Assembly: GCA_020627965.1 (NCBI GenBank)
Contig: JAHDFX010000002.1
Location: 1 to 64,000 of the forward strand
Length of the DNA: 64,000 bases
Source of the DNA: Saprospiraceae bacterium
Lineage (GTDB): Bacteria > Bacteroidota > Bacteroidia > Chitinophagales > Saprospiraceae
Direction: 5' to 3'
Below are positions 35,720 through 44,800 of this stretch, piece after piece (position 1 is the stretch's first letter; each line of letters starts with the position of its first letter). Both the position numbers and the translations under genes were made by a program. The notes under the pieces are model-generated. The model did not search any database, was not told the DNA's origin, and saw only the letters and a list, made by a program, of their open reading frames with translations.

Positions 35720-38700
35720 TTAGCGTCGTTGAACAATCACTAAACGCTCAGTGATAAGTTCTTCTTCTGTCTGAACACTGATCATGTACACACCTGTAGC
35801 CAGCGAGCTGACGTCAAGTATAGTTTGCTCAATGCCCTCGTAGCTACGACGAAGAATTTCACGCCCTTCCATATTAAAAATACTAATGTGCTTGATTTCA
35901 TCCGTTACTTGAATAGAAACTTTTTCCGAAGTAGGATTCGGGAATAGTTTTATATCTTCTTCAATCTCATCGTTTGCATTAAAACTTACTAAGGTCGGTA
36001 GTTCCTCAATAGTGACAACTGGTCCTGTAGAAAAGCCAGATGTTTGCGAGCCTGTTACAGTAACTTCATCAATATATACCTGATCCCCATTACCACTGGC
36101 ATCACACTGAATACGGAACTGTGCACCATCTGTAAGGTTGAATGAAGCAGCGTCTAGTGTTACCGTTGCCGTATAGAAAGAACCATTATTAAAGCTGCTT
36201 CCACTGGCATATGTTGCCACTGTCTGCCAGCCTGATCCATCATTATATCTTACCCAGAAATCTTCTCCATTTTCCATACTGTTTGGATAGAAATAGAAAC
36301 TGATCGCTACGCTTCCCAGTCCATCAAGATCATAGGATGGTGATGTCATAGAAGAAGCAGTACCACTGTTGTCTCTAAGACGAATAGAATAGGAACCTTC
36401 CCAGCTAGCACTGGTACTACGACGTGCGCAATCGCTACCACCATCAGCCCAGCCATCAAGCCCTGACTCAAAGAAGTAGCCTTCCGTAAATGGCGTTCCT
36501 CCTCCATTTGAACAACCAGTGGTTGATCCTATCGTAGTGGCTGTTCCTGAAGCATTTCCTGCTGCGTCAAGTGCACGTACTCCGAAATTATAACTAGTAC
36601 AGGCAGTAAGTCCGGTAACATTAACCGATGTTCCTGCTGTTGTACCAATAGAAGAACCATCAACAAATATCTCATAGCCAGTAACTCCAACATTATCAGA
36701 AGAGGCATTCCATGTTAAAGTCACTTGTGTATCTTGTTCATTGCTAACGCTTAAGTTAGTCGGCTGGCTTGGCGGATCAGTATCTGCTCCTCCACCTCCA
36801 ATACAGAAGTCGGTGGCATCACTGCTTGTAAAGCTTCCACCACTGGCGAGTACTGTGCCGCCATTATTAAGTGTATAGGAGCCATTTCCATAAGAACAGC
36901 AGATTCCATCGCCATAACTATCTGAAATCGTGAACGTGTAACAACCATCTGTCAGGCAAATGGCTTCCGTGATCGTAGAACCATCAGGAGAACTACCATA
37001 AGTACCGCCGCTTGCCACAACTGAACCTGCATCATTAGTAACTTGCCAACTTGTTTCCTCTGGGTAGTTATCTAATGTTATAGATAAGGTTACTTCTGTT
37101 CCATTACAGCCAGTTGGTGGGCAACTTGGACAATCTGGCCCGCCACAATCGACACCAGTTTCCTGACCATTTTGCTGACCATCTGAACAAGTTGGTCCGC
37201 CGCCGCCGCCACCGGCAGCCTGAAGCGCGCCAAGTGCATTGACCCGACCATGTCCATACTCATTATCAAAACCTGAAGCCCCCATATCAATCGCAGTAGA
37301 ATAAAGAATATCTGTTACCTCTGCACCAGTTAGGCTTGGATTATAGCCCAATACCAACGTTGCTACTCCGGCAACTACCGGACAAGCAGAAGATGTACCA
37401 CCAAAAGTAGAAGTATAACTCCCACTACCGTAGCCAGCACTCCCCATACGGTCTGTTGTTCGTACTCCAGCACCGGGTCCGCCAACATTATTGGAAGGAG
37501 CTACGATGTCAAGCGTAGAACCGTAGTTGGAGTAAGCAGAACGAACGCCAGTGTTGGCAAAAGCTCCTACAGCAATTACGTTGCTGTTTCTTGCGGGATA
37601 GCTTACACAGCTACCATAATCATTACCGGAGGCAAAAACAATAACACAACCTAAGCCACCACGACCATTTACCCTCGCATCTGCCATGGCGTTATTTATA
37701 TTGGAGAAATTCGCAGTACATGAAGAGTAGCCCCAACTATTACTCATAACATCAGCTCCCTGATTTTTGGCCCAGGTGAAGCCATCAGCAAGATCCTGAG
37801 TAGATTCTCCGCCTATAAAAATATTAACTGAGATCATATTGGCTAAAGGAGCCAGTCCCCTTACACCTATATTATTATGACTGGCTGATATAGAACCAGC
37901 ACAGGAAACCCCATGTGCACTGCCACTAATAGCATCTCCATTACCATTATTAGCCGGGCTATAACCAGCTGTGTAGCGACTTTGTCCTGAGCTGTTATTA
38001 AAATCCTCATGATCCTCCATACCATCATCGATCACAGCAACAGTCGTACTGGAAGAACCGATTGAAATATCCCATGCTTCAAGTGCATTACAATCAGCAT
38101 CGTTAGCACCAGTAACACCGTCAAGTGTCTGACCAGTATTATGCATCTGGAATTGCTGGCTGAAAAGAGGATCATTGACCTGGAAACGCTCGATTGGAGC
38201 ATAGAAATCAGGCTGAGCAAACTCAAATAAACCACTCTCATGCAAAGTATTAGCAGCAGCGAAAGCTTGATTTACATCTTCTAATTCAATTCGGTACGTT
38301 CCAAATTTTTTGGTAATCGTTTTTACTCCATATCTTTCCGCCATTTCAGTCATCACTTGCACGTCATCCTTGGCAATAAGTTTAGCCACAATCGTACGTG
38401 TAGGATAAATAATAAAACCATCAGAAAGTGCGTAACCAGTGCTAATCTGTACCTCGTCAGCATCAAAACCTAATTCCTCCATCAATTGAGAAGCAGACAT
38501 TGCATTATTCGTCTCAACAACTGCATAAGGCTTGTGTTCCCAACTTTCGTATTTTTTTACATTTTCCGGACTAATGCCCGTAAGAGTAGTGGCAGCATCA
38601 GCAGTAACAATAAAGTGCTTACTGCTTGCAGTCAATTCCATACGGTCGTTATCGACCCAGTAGTAATCAGTAGTTTGGGCAGTCAAAGCAGTGCCCCAGA

Positions 38701-38737
38701 TGAAGCAAATCGCTCCAAATAGTAAATTCCTAAACAT
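35720..38737 (-). CDS. Secreted subtilisin-family (S8) serine peptidase with T9SS sorting domain
   Basis: 1005 residues with a signal peptide ending ALTAQ. A propeptide-like region covers about residues 25-190. The S8 triad is complete: Asp in VAVIDDGMEDHED, His in SAHGVSCAGS, Ser in GGTSSACPVVAGV. After the catalytic domain come a Cys-rich DGQQNGQETGVDCGGPDC segment, a beta domain (WQVTNDAGSVVASGG), a fibronectin III domain (SNEQDTQVTLTWNASS), a MAM/CBM-like sandwich and a T9SS type A tail (KLFPNPTSEKVSIQV). It is a surface or released peptidase, likely degrading proteins for nutrition. It has its own -33/-7 promoter. Confidence 0.93.
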   Translation of the reverse strand: MFRNLLFGAICFIWGTALTAQTTDYYWVDNDRMELTASSKHFIVTADAATTLTGISPENVKKYESWEHKPYAVVETNNAMSASQLMEELGFDADEVQISTGYALSDGFIIYPTRTIVAKLIAKDDVQVMTEMAERYGVKTITKKFGTYRIELEDVNQAFAAANTLHESGLFEFAQPDFYAPIERFQVNDPLFSQQFQMHNTGQTLDGVTGANDADCNALEAWDISIGSSSTTVAVIDDGMEDHEDFNNSSGQSRYTAGYSPANNGNGDAISGSAHGVSCAGSISASHNNIGVRGLAPLANMISVNIFIGGESTQDLADGFTWAKNQGADVMSNSWGYSSCTANFSNINNAMADARVNGRGGLGCVIVFASGNDYGSCVSYPARNSNVIAVGAFANTGVRSAYSNYGSTLDIVAPSNNVGGPGAGVRTTDRMGSAGYGSGSYTSTFGGTSSACPVVAGVATLVLGYNPSLTGAEVTDILYSTAIDMGASGFDNEYGHGRVNALGALQAAGGGGGGPTCSDGQQNGQETGVDCGGPDCPSCPPTGCNGTEVTLSITLDNYPEETSWQVTNDAGSVVASGGTYGSSPDGSTITEAICLTDGCYTFTISDSYGDGICCSYGNGSYTLNNGGTVLASGGSFTSSDATDFCIGGGGADTDPPSQPTNLSVSNEQDTQVTLTWNASSDNVGVTGYEIFVDGSSIGTTAGTSVNVTGLTACTSYNFGVRALDAAGNASGTATTIGSTTGCSNGGGTPFTEGYFFESGLDGWADGGSDCARRSTSASWEGSYSIRLRDNSGTASSMTSPSYDLDGLGSVAISFYFYPNSMENGEDFWVRYNDGSGWQTVATYASGSSFNNGSFYTATVTLDAASFNLTDGAQFRIQCDASGNGDQVYIDEVTVTGSQTSGFSTGPVVTIEELPTLVSFNANDEIEEDIKLFPNPTSEKVSIQVTDEIKHISIFNMEGREILRRSYEGIEQTILDVSSLATGVYMISVQTEEELITERLVIVQRR

Positions 38738-39269
38738 ATAAGTAGTGTTTAATAAGTAAAATGTGAGTATATGCAGTTATATTATTTTGCTCTTCTATAG
38801 ATATGCGAAACAAATGTATTCGTTTTTGTAAAAAAACCAAAAATAAGCTCAGTAAAAACATTAAAAAACAGTGTAATATTTTCATGACATAAAAATATTT
38901 ACAATATTTATTATATTTAATGTCATAAAAGGGCTTATTTAAATTTAAATAAAAAAATATTTACAAAAACCAAACAAGCAGTATTTTATACACAAAAAAT
39001 ACAGCAATACCAGACAAATAATTGTCTCGCCCTTCTGCAACAATGTTGCATTTTTAAAAATCAACTAGAAATGTCTTTAGATTTTGGATAAGAGGATAAT
39101 CTTCCTTTTTAGCAAAGGATAGTTCAGCATTTTAGTCAGAAATTGACTTTTGCCGCAAGTCTAAAACATTTGAGAAAATGAAAAAAGTACTATAAAATAA
39201 ATTAGTGACATCGAATACAATCGAAGAAAATTCATCTGATTTGAGCACTTACTTGGAGCTTGTTTAAAT
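38738..39269. other. Non-coding A/T-rich gap
   Basis: About 530 bases between the subtilisin start and the LytTR gene stop, both on the minus strand. It contains the subtilisin promoter (separate entry), a TGACAT...ATGTCA inverted repeat around 38884-38929, AGACAA/TTGTCT at 39012-39027, and TGCAAC-AAT-GTTGCA followed by TTTTT at 39036-39055, which reads as a plus-strand terminator with no gene before it. No coding sequence is supported. Confidence 0.5.
38811..38818 (-). promoter_or_regulatory. -7 box of the subtilisin gene
   Basis: Minus-strand TACATTTG matches TAnnTTTG exactly, and TTGG lies about 18 bases upstream as a -33 element. The leader would be about 65 bases. Confidence 0.6.
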
Positions 39270-40016
39270 TTATCGCAGCAGATTGATTCGTTCCATTAAT
39301 TGTTCTTTCATTCGCTTACTGACAGGGATATAACGATCACCGACCAAAAGTAGTTGATTGTCTCTGGTGTTAAAATTCTTCACCTGATTCAGATTAACCA
39401 GATAATTATTGTGTACACGCATAAAAAAAGTTGGTAGTTTTCGCCCCATATCTCCTAAAGAATATCGTACCGTGTATTTGCCTTCTTCTGTATATATATC
39501 GGAATACCGCCCTTCTACTGAAACACATTGAATATCACTATAGTGTACCTTAACAAGGTGATCTTGTTTTTTTATAAAAAAGCTGTCCTGCATAGCAGCC
39601 GCATTGGAGGCAGTTTGTGCAAATATACGTTCACCTCCATGAAATTGTTCGACTGCCAGCTCTATAGCAAATTGTAATTCTTTGATATTGTATGGTTTTA
39701 ATAAATAGCTGGAAGGCATTGTTTTTTTTGCTATTTCAAAGGTTGCTTTGTCATTCATTCCTGTAAGGAAAATAATCGGTTTTTTTCTTACGGGGTTTTC
39801 ATTCATTCTTTCGGCAAAAGCAATTCCATCAGGTTGCCCATTTAGCATAATATCAACAATAACCAGATCAGGGTCTTGAGCATAAAAAAGCCCAAAAGCT
39901 TCCTTTAAATCAGGAGCAATTCCGGTTACTTCATAGCCAATATCTTCCAGCGAAAACTGTAGATCTTCCGAAAGATCAGGTTCGTCTTCTATAATCAAAA
40001 TTCTTACTTTACTCAT
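39270..40016 (-). CDS. LytTR-type response regulator
   Basis: 248 residues. Receiver: ILIIEDEPDLSEDL, phosphoacceptor in LVIVDIMLNGQPDG, KPYN lysine. The C-terminal ~100 residues are a LytTR DNA-binding domain (IQCVSVEGRYSDIYTEEGKY, MRVHNNYLVNLNQVKNF, LLLVGDRYIPVSKR). It should activate transcription at direct-repeat sites when phosphorylated by the TPR kinase encoded just upstream; the two frames overlap by 4 bases (ATGA-type). Its targets are unknown. Confidence 0.93.
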   Translation of the reverse strand: MSKVRILIIEDEPDLSEDLQFSLEDIGYEVTGIAPDLKEAFGLFYAQDPDLVIVDIMLNGQPDGIAFAERMNENPVRKKPIIFLTGMNDKATFEIAKKTMPSSYLLKPYNIKELQFAIELAVEQFHGGERIFAQTASNAAAMQDSFFIKKQDHLVKVHYSDIQCVSVEGRYSDIYTEEGKYTVRYSLGDMGRKLPTFFMRVHNNYLVNLNQVKNFNTRDNQLLLVGDRYIPVSKRMKEQLMERINLLR

Positions 40017-41989
40017 AATGCTTTTGGGAAATGTAAGCTAAAACAAGTTTTTACATTGGGTACACTCGTGACACTTATCTCCCCTTTATTTTTTGTCATC
40101 ATTTCTTTGCACAGCCATAATCCCAATCCTGTGCCTTTTTCATTTGCAGTACCTCTGCTGACCTTTTCATTGTTGACAGCAAATAGTAAAGGTATTTTTG
40201 CAGGTGGTATTCCCACTCCCCCATCGATAACCTGAATAATTTTTTCTTTTTTATTCTCCAACGCTTTTACTAAAATCACCCCATTTGTATGTGAATATTT
40301 AATTGCATTGGCGATAATATTTCGGAGTACGACCTTCAGTGTATTGGTATCTCCATTCAGCACAAAGCCTTCAGGAATTTCCTGCTTCAAGATAATATTT
40401 TTTCCTGTTAAATCATATTCAAAATCATGACTTACTTGTTCTGTCAATTGTTGTACATCTATTTCATGACGATCAATATGTAGCCTGTCTGTATGAGAAA
40501 ATCCCCAATACAGGATATTTTCAATGAAGCCATTTAATCCCTGAATAACACTTCCCATCTTAGATACAGGTCTAATATTATCACTGGTTTTATAACTTCG
40601 TTCAATTCTTCTTTGAGCTATATTCAGCTTAGACATCATCCCTCTAAGATCATGCCCGATAATGGAAAATAATTGATTTTTAAATGAATTCAGCTCTTCC
40701 AGTTCATTTTTTTGTTTTGAGATCACTTTATTGAGGCGATGTTTCTGACGATACAAAAAGAAGATCAAGCTGGCAATCAAGCCCAATAAACCAGCCGTCA
40801 GTCCAAGATAGGATAACTGTTGTCTTTGTAATTTTATTTGCTGTTCTTTTTCCTGTGTTTTATATTTAGTTCTGAATTCATAGACCAATTCTGTTTTTTG
40901 TTTTTGCTGCAAGCTGTCCTTGGTCATCAATTGTTTTCGAAAATACGTGATTGCAGAATCTGGTTCTTCTACTGTTTCGTAAAAAGTGGCGATATTGGCA
41001 TAGGTGGAGGTCAATAATTCAAGTGCCTGAATATCTTCACTTAATTCAGCCGACTTTTTGAAATATTCGATAGTTTGAACAATGTCATTCCTCATATAAC
41101 TCAGGTAAGCCAAATTATGATAAGAAACCGCTTGTCCGTATGTATTACCTAATTTGTGTTTGATATGGAGACTTTGCTGATAATAATTTTCAGCTTCGTC
41201 TAATGCTTCTTTATTGACAGAGCAAATCCCTAAAAAGTCTAATGTAGTAGCAATTTCAGTATAAGATTGAGTCTTTGTAAAATACCCCAATGCTTCTAAC
41301 AGGTCATTTATAATAAATTCTATTTGCTCAGGATTCCCATTATACCAATAATTTATTCTTGCTTTTTGATAAGTGAACTGACCTTTGATATTTTGATTTT
41401 CACTGGATTCGACAATATCTCTTATTTGCAGCAATTGCTCCATGGCAACTAAAGAATCCTTTAAGGTATAATTGATTCGGGCTAGTTCGATACGAGCCAG
41501 GGCTATAGTTTCGTCGTTATTTTTCTCTTTTGCAATATTTAATGCTTTCAGGCTGTTTAATTGTGCTGCTGATATATCATCATTGCTACGATGTATACGG
41601 GAAAGAAATAATAAAACAGATGCCGAATCCAGAGATTTCTGAGTATTTATTAATGCTTCTTGTGCATAGGTTTTTGCTAATTGGTAATCCGTTTTATTAT
41701 AATAAGTCTTAGCTAAATGAAAGTAGTACTTATCTGGGGCTTCCTGAAAACCTTTCCTTTTATTATTAATGGCATTGTGAAGACATTCCTGCACCTCAAT
41801 ACTATGTGTTTGCTCATAGACTCTTATTGTATTCCAGTCTAATTGATCACAATAAAAAGGAGAAATACTAATTTCTATATTCGTAGCAAAAATCATTTGC
41901 TGACAAAAATAAAGTAGTATAAAGCTCAGTATTTGTTTACTTTTTGGAGAAAAAGAAAAAGTATGCAAACTTTTCATTGAGTCAGCCAA
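40013..41989 (-). CDS. TPR-sensor histidine kinase
   Basis: 658 residues. A signal-like hydrophobic segment (ILSFILLYFCQQMIFA) is followed by ~350 residues of TPR helices (AVSYHNLAYLSYMRNDIVQTIEYFKKSAEL), one membrane helix (LSYLGLTAGLLGLIASLIFFLY), a coiled coil and a kinase core: H-box FSIIGHDLRGMMSKLN, N-box VLRNIIANAIKYSH, DGGVGI and GTGLGLWLCKEMM. The H-box lacks the usual Pro after HDLR. Periplasmic TPRs with cytoplasmic kinase and a LytTR partner are a standard Bacteroidota design. It is 15 bases after an unknown gene and overlaps the regulator. Confidence 0.92.
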   Translation of the reverse strand: MADSMKSLHTFSFSPKSKQILSFILLYFCQQMIFATNIEISISPFYCDQLDWNTIRVYEQTHSIEVQECLHNAINNKRKGFQEAPDKYYFHLAKTYYNKTDYQLAKTYAQEALINTQKSLDSASVLLFLSRIHRSNDDISAAQLNSLKALNIAKEKNNDETIALARIELARINYTLKDSLVAMEQLLQIRDIVESSENQNIKGQFTYQKARINYWYNGNPEQIEFIINDLLEALGYFTKTQSYTEIATTLDFLGICSVNKEALDEAENYYQQSLHIKHKLGNTYGQAVSYHNLAYLSYMRNDIVQTIEYFKKSAELSEDIQALELLTSTYANIATFYETVEEPDSAITYFRKQLMTKDSLQQKQKTELVYEFRTKYKTQEKEQQIKLQRQQLSYLGLTAGLLGLIASLIFFLYRQKHRLNKVISKQKNELEELNSFKNQLFSIIGHDLRGMMSKLNIAQRRIERSYKTSDNIRPVSKMGSVIQGLNGFIENILYWGFSHTDRLHIDRHEIDVQQLTEQVSHDFEYDLTGKNIILKQEIPEGFVLNGDTNTLKVVLRNIIANAIKYSHTNGVILVKALENKKEKIIQVIDGGVGIPPAKIPLLFAVNNEKVSRGTANEKGTGLGLWLCKEMMTKNKGEISVTSVPNVKTCFSLHFPKAL

Positions 41990-42004
41990 TTTAATAAATC
42001 GGAA

Positions 42005-42508
42005 TCAATTTCCTCCGCTTCCCACAATCACTGTCAGGTGTCCTTTTTTGTGGGTTTCCGGTTCTACGCATATACAATTTTCCAGATCTTTTACTCTTGC
42101 ATACAAACCATCTTTATGTAATTTTGCCTTGACATCCTTACCTTCACTTCCTACAAAAACATCATAATTATACAAGTCAAATTTCATTAAACTCCGACCA
42201 TTCGGCTTATAATTTTTACCGTTCAAGGCGACACTGATCTCTTTATATACATACTTATCTTTTTTTCCCTTTGATTTATTTTCTGTGAATCTATACCAAA
42301 TTTCTGCTTCGACATTAATAGCTGAATCAGAAAAATCAACCATAAATTCAGCGGGCGGCTCCAACTTCTTTCCGGTCACACTGTCTACTAATTCAAATGT
42401 GTCACTCTCCTTGCAGTAAAAAGCAACATCCAGAATTAAGGCCCCTTTTTCATTTTCGTCCCAATTAATTTCAACAAAAGGCCCTACTATTTTATTTGGT
42501 TCATTCAT
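42005..42508 (-). CDS. Unknown protein encoded ahead of the TPR-kinase/LytTR pair
   Basis: 167 residues, acidic, without signal peptide or membrane segment. It is predicted all-beta from alternating patterns (KGALILDVAFYCKES, AEIWYRFTENKSKG). The tail HLTVIVGSGGN is striking but has no motif I know. I do not recognise the family. It lies 15 bases upstream of the TPR kinase in the same direction, behind a clear -7 box, so it is probably the first gene of that operon and could affect the kinase signal; this is inference from position only. Confidence 0.6.
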   Translation of the reverse strand: MNEPNKIVGPFVEINWDENEKGALILDVAFYCKESDTFELVDSVTGKKLEPPAEFMVDFSDSAINVEAEIWYRFTENKSKGKKDKYVYKEISVALNGKNYKPNGRSLMKFDLYNYDVFVGSEGKDVKAKLHKDGLYARVKDLENCICVEPETHKKGHLTVIVGSGGN

Positions 42509-42554
42509 AGTTTTGTTTTTTTTAATTAATTAAATACTTCATTTGTTTCTCATT

Positions 42555-42562
42555 CAAATATA
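42555..42562 (-). promoter_or_regulatory. -7 box of the TPR-kinase operon
   Basis: Minus-strand TATATTTG is an exact TAnnTTTG match about 47 bases upstream of the first gene of the operon. Confidence 0.5.
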
Positions 42563-42714
42563 ATATTTTTCACTTAAAAATATTCAAACATTTATCTATT
42601 TGTGTAAAACAATATCTCCTCCTTCGTCAAATGACACTGCAGCAACTGTCAATTATATGGCTTTGAAGTAAATTTTAAAATTCGGGATGCCCTGTGAAGC
42701 TATTTGAACGTTCC

Positions 42715-43527
42715 TTAATCTTTAAAGACAGCTTCTCGTTTTTCAAAGAAAGCCATCATCGCTTCTTTAATGTCATTGGAAAGCAGCATAGCAGAATTCC
42801 AAGTAGCCACATAATCCAGGCTATCCGCTACTGTATGATCTCTTTGATAAAGGAGGTTTTCTTTGATGCCTCGAATACACAGAGGTGACTTGGTAGCAAT
42901 CATTGTCGCCAAGTCACCAATGCCCATCATCAAGGCATTGCGGTCAGTATAAGCGGTATTGACCAAGCCTATTTTTTCTGCTTCTGGTCCGTAGACTTTT
43001 CTGCCAGTATAAGCTAATTCTGCCATAATGCCGGGGTGAATAATTTTGGGCAGGCGTTGTAGGGTGCCTATATCGGCTACAATACCGAGGTCAATTTCTT
43101 TTATTGTAAAATAAGCATCCTCTGTGCAATAACGCATATCACAGGCAGAGATAATATCGACACCACCACCAATGCAAGCTCCATGAACCGCAGCTAAAAC
43201 TGGTTTACGACACTTTTCAATGCTAGTGATCGTTCTTTGCAACATCAAAACAAAAGCACGGATTTTTTCACGATTTCTGGCTTCACAACTATTATCCAAA
43301 CCTTGCTGCATCTCCATTAAAGCCATTACATCTATACCGGAGCAAAAATGCTTTCCTTCTCCACTTAGAATAATGACTCTGACATTATTGTCCTCATGCA
43401 GTTGACCAAATATCTGCTCCATTTCCTGCCAGGCAGCAACATTAAGAGAGTTTGCCTTTTTCGGAATATTAAAAGCTACATTAGCGATATAATTGTTGAT
43501 GTCCAGTTTGAAATATTGATAAGTCAT
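42715..43527 (-). CDS. Enoyl-CoA hydratase/isomerase family protein
   Basis: I start it at MTYQYFKLD (43527), because the 16 extra codons in the ORF lie inside the upstream gene; this start follows the antiporter stop by 2 bases. About 270 residues of crotonase fold: ILSGEGKHFCSGIDV is the first oxyanion-hole strand, HGACIGGGVDIISACDMRYC the second, and IKEIDLGIVADIGTLQRLP carries the Glu/Asp positions. The Asp in VADIGT resembles dienoyl-CoA isomerases more than hydratases, which have Glu here. It probably acts in fatty-acid oxidation. Pairing with an ion antiporter is odd but looks co-transcribed. Confidence 0.88.
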   Translation of the reverse strand: MTYQYFKLDINNYIANVAFNIPKKANSLNVAAWQEMEQIFGQLHEDNNVRVIILSGEGKHFCSGIDVMALMEMQQGLDNSCEARNREKIRAFVLMLQRTITSIEKCRKPVLAAVHGACIGGGVDIISACDMRYCTEDAYFTIKEIDLGIVADIGTLQRLPKIIHPGIMAELAYTGRKVYGPEAEKIGLVNTAYTDRNALMMGIGDLATMIATKSPLCIRGIKENLLYQRDHTVADSLDYVATWNSAMLLSNDIKEAMMAFFEKREAVFKD

Positions 43528-43529
43528 AA

Positions 43530-44669
43530 TCAATTGAATAAATTTTTCAAAAACTTGCCAGTCTCCATTGCCCATTCCTGTTCATAGGCTTTTGAGAAGA
43601 TATAAAATGTAAATAAAAGATAGATGCTCAGTAAAATATATGCTTTTATGCGCCCCATTCCTTTGCCTATATAGTAAATTAAAAAAGCAATAATCGTCAA
43701 TAAAAACAGTAAAGTCCACAACTCAGTCACTCCGTCTACTGTTCCAGGGCTCATCTCGATAGGTCCTCTCAACAAGGTAAAAATGAATAGCGGAAAACCC
43801 AAAGCAAAACAAATATCAAAAATATTACTCCCTAATGCATTAGCAACAGCATCGTCATATTCACCATCCATAGCATCACGATAAGAAAGAATAGTATCTG
43901 GCACACTGGTAGCCGCAGCAGCCAAAATAACCGCTACAAAGTAAGTATTGATGCCTAGTCCATGAGCAGTCAGTTCGCAGGCATACACCAAAAAGAAACA
44001 GGCTATTCCGATAATCAGCATTGAGGTCAGCAATAAAGACCAGGCGTTCTTTGAATTGATTTCTTTCTTAACCAAAACTGGTGCTAAATTTAAGCTCAGT
44101 AAGTTCTGAACAGTGCTGCTTTCACTATCATTTTCATAATATTCTTCACCTTCGTCTTCTTCTGACTTTGCAGACATCGTGCTGAACATGACTGTTACAT
44201 ATACGGCATATAACAACATCAATGTCAATCCATGCCACCAATACAGTGTTGTTCCTGAGATCAACATAATCAGGCAAAACTCAGCGACCAACAAGGACAA
44301 ACCATCTCTTAAAATAACTTTCCGGGACACCTCTACACGACTAACCATCCCCACACCGATGACAGCTAAAATAACCACTGCCGGAATAATCATTCCGTTA
44401 AATACTGCGCTACCAGCTGTAGTTCCTACTCCGCCTGCAAAGCCATCATTAGCCAGATCGGGATTATCTATGAAGTAAGCATAATAAATAAAGAAAAATA
44501 AAGTAGTAAATAATTCTGGCATAGAACTACCTATAGCATTGATAGTTGCTCCACGTACTCCATCCGATAAATTGCGGCCTAAGTACTCAGAAGCTACTTC
44601 AAAACCATCGCTAGCTCGCCATATAACAATACAGCAGATCAGAATAATCAATATGCCCATCAAAATACT
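43530..44669 (-). CDS. Cation/Ca2+ antiporter, CaCA superfamily
   Basis: I start it at MSILMGILI (44669), 16 codons inside the ORF. About 379 residues with roughly ten membrane segments. The two inverted alpha-repeats are clear: RGATINAIGSSMPELFTTLF in the first half and AAAATSVPDTILSYRDAMDG...ANALGSNIFDICFALG in the second, each with the acid residue that binds the cation. A charged loop (SEEDEGEEYYENDSES) separates the halves. It should expel Ca2+ in exchange for Na+ or H+; relatives include K+-dependent exchangers, so the counter-ion is open. Confidence 0.87.
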   Translation of the reverse strand, partial: SILMGILIILICCIVIWRASDGFEVASEYLGRNLSDGVRGATINAIGSSMPELFTTLFFFIYYAYFIDNPDLANDGFAGGVGTTAGSAVFNGMIIPAVVILAVIGVGMVSRVEVSRKVILRDGLSLLVAEFCLIMLISGTTLYWWHGLTLMLLYAVYVTVMFSTMSAKSEEDEGEEYYENDSESSTVQNLLSLNLAPVLVKKEINSKNAWSLLLTSMLIIGIACFFLVYACELTAHGLGINTYFVAVILAAAATSVPDTILSYRDAMDGEYDDAVANALGSNIFDICFALGFPLFIFTLLRGPIEMSPGTVDGVTELWTLLFLLTIIAFLIYYIGKGMGRIKAYILLSIYLLFTFYIFSKAYEQEWAMETGKFLKNLFN

Positions 44670-44678
44670 CATAGCTGG

Positions 44679-44686
44679 CAAAGATA
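44679..44686 (-). promoter_or_regulatory. -7 box very close to the CaCA start
   Basis: Minus-strand TATCTTTG matches TAnnTTTG exactly but lies only 10 bases from the ATG at 44669, so the transcript would be nearly leaderless, or the start is the next in-frame ATG at 44657. Confidence 0.4.
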
Positions 44687-44800
44687 AACAAATGCAAATT
44701 CTCCAGATAACTATCAAGACAAATTCAAAGTCAAAATCTGAAACTATTTAAACTTTCATGGACATGCATCCTAAATTATGTTTTTTACGTATAATATAAT

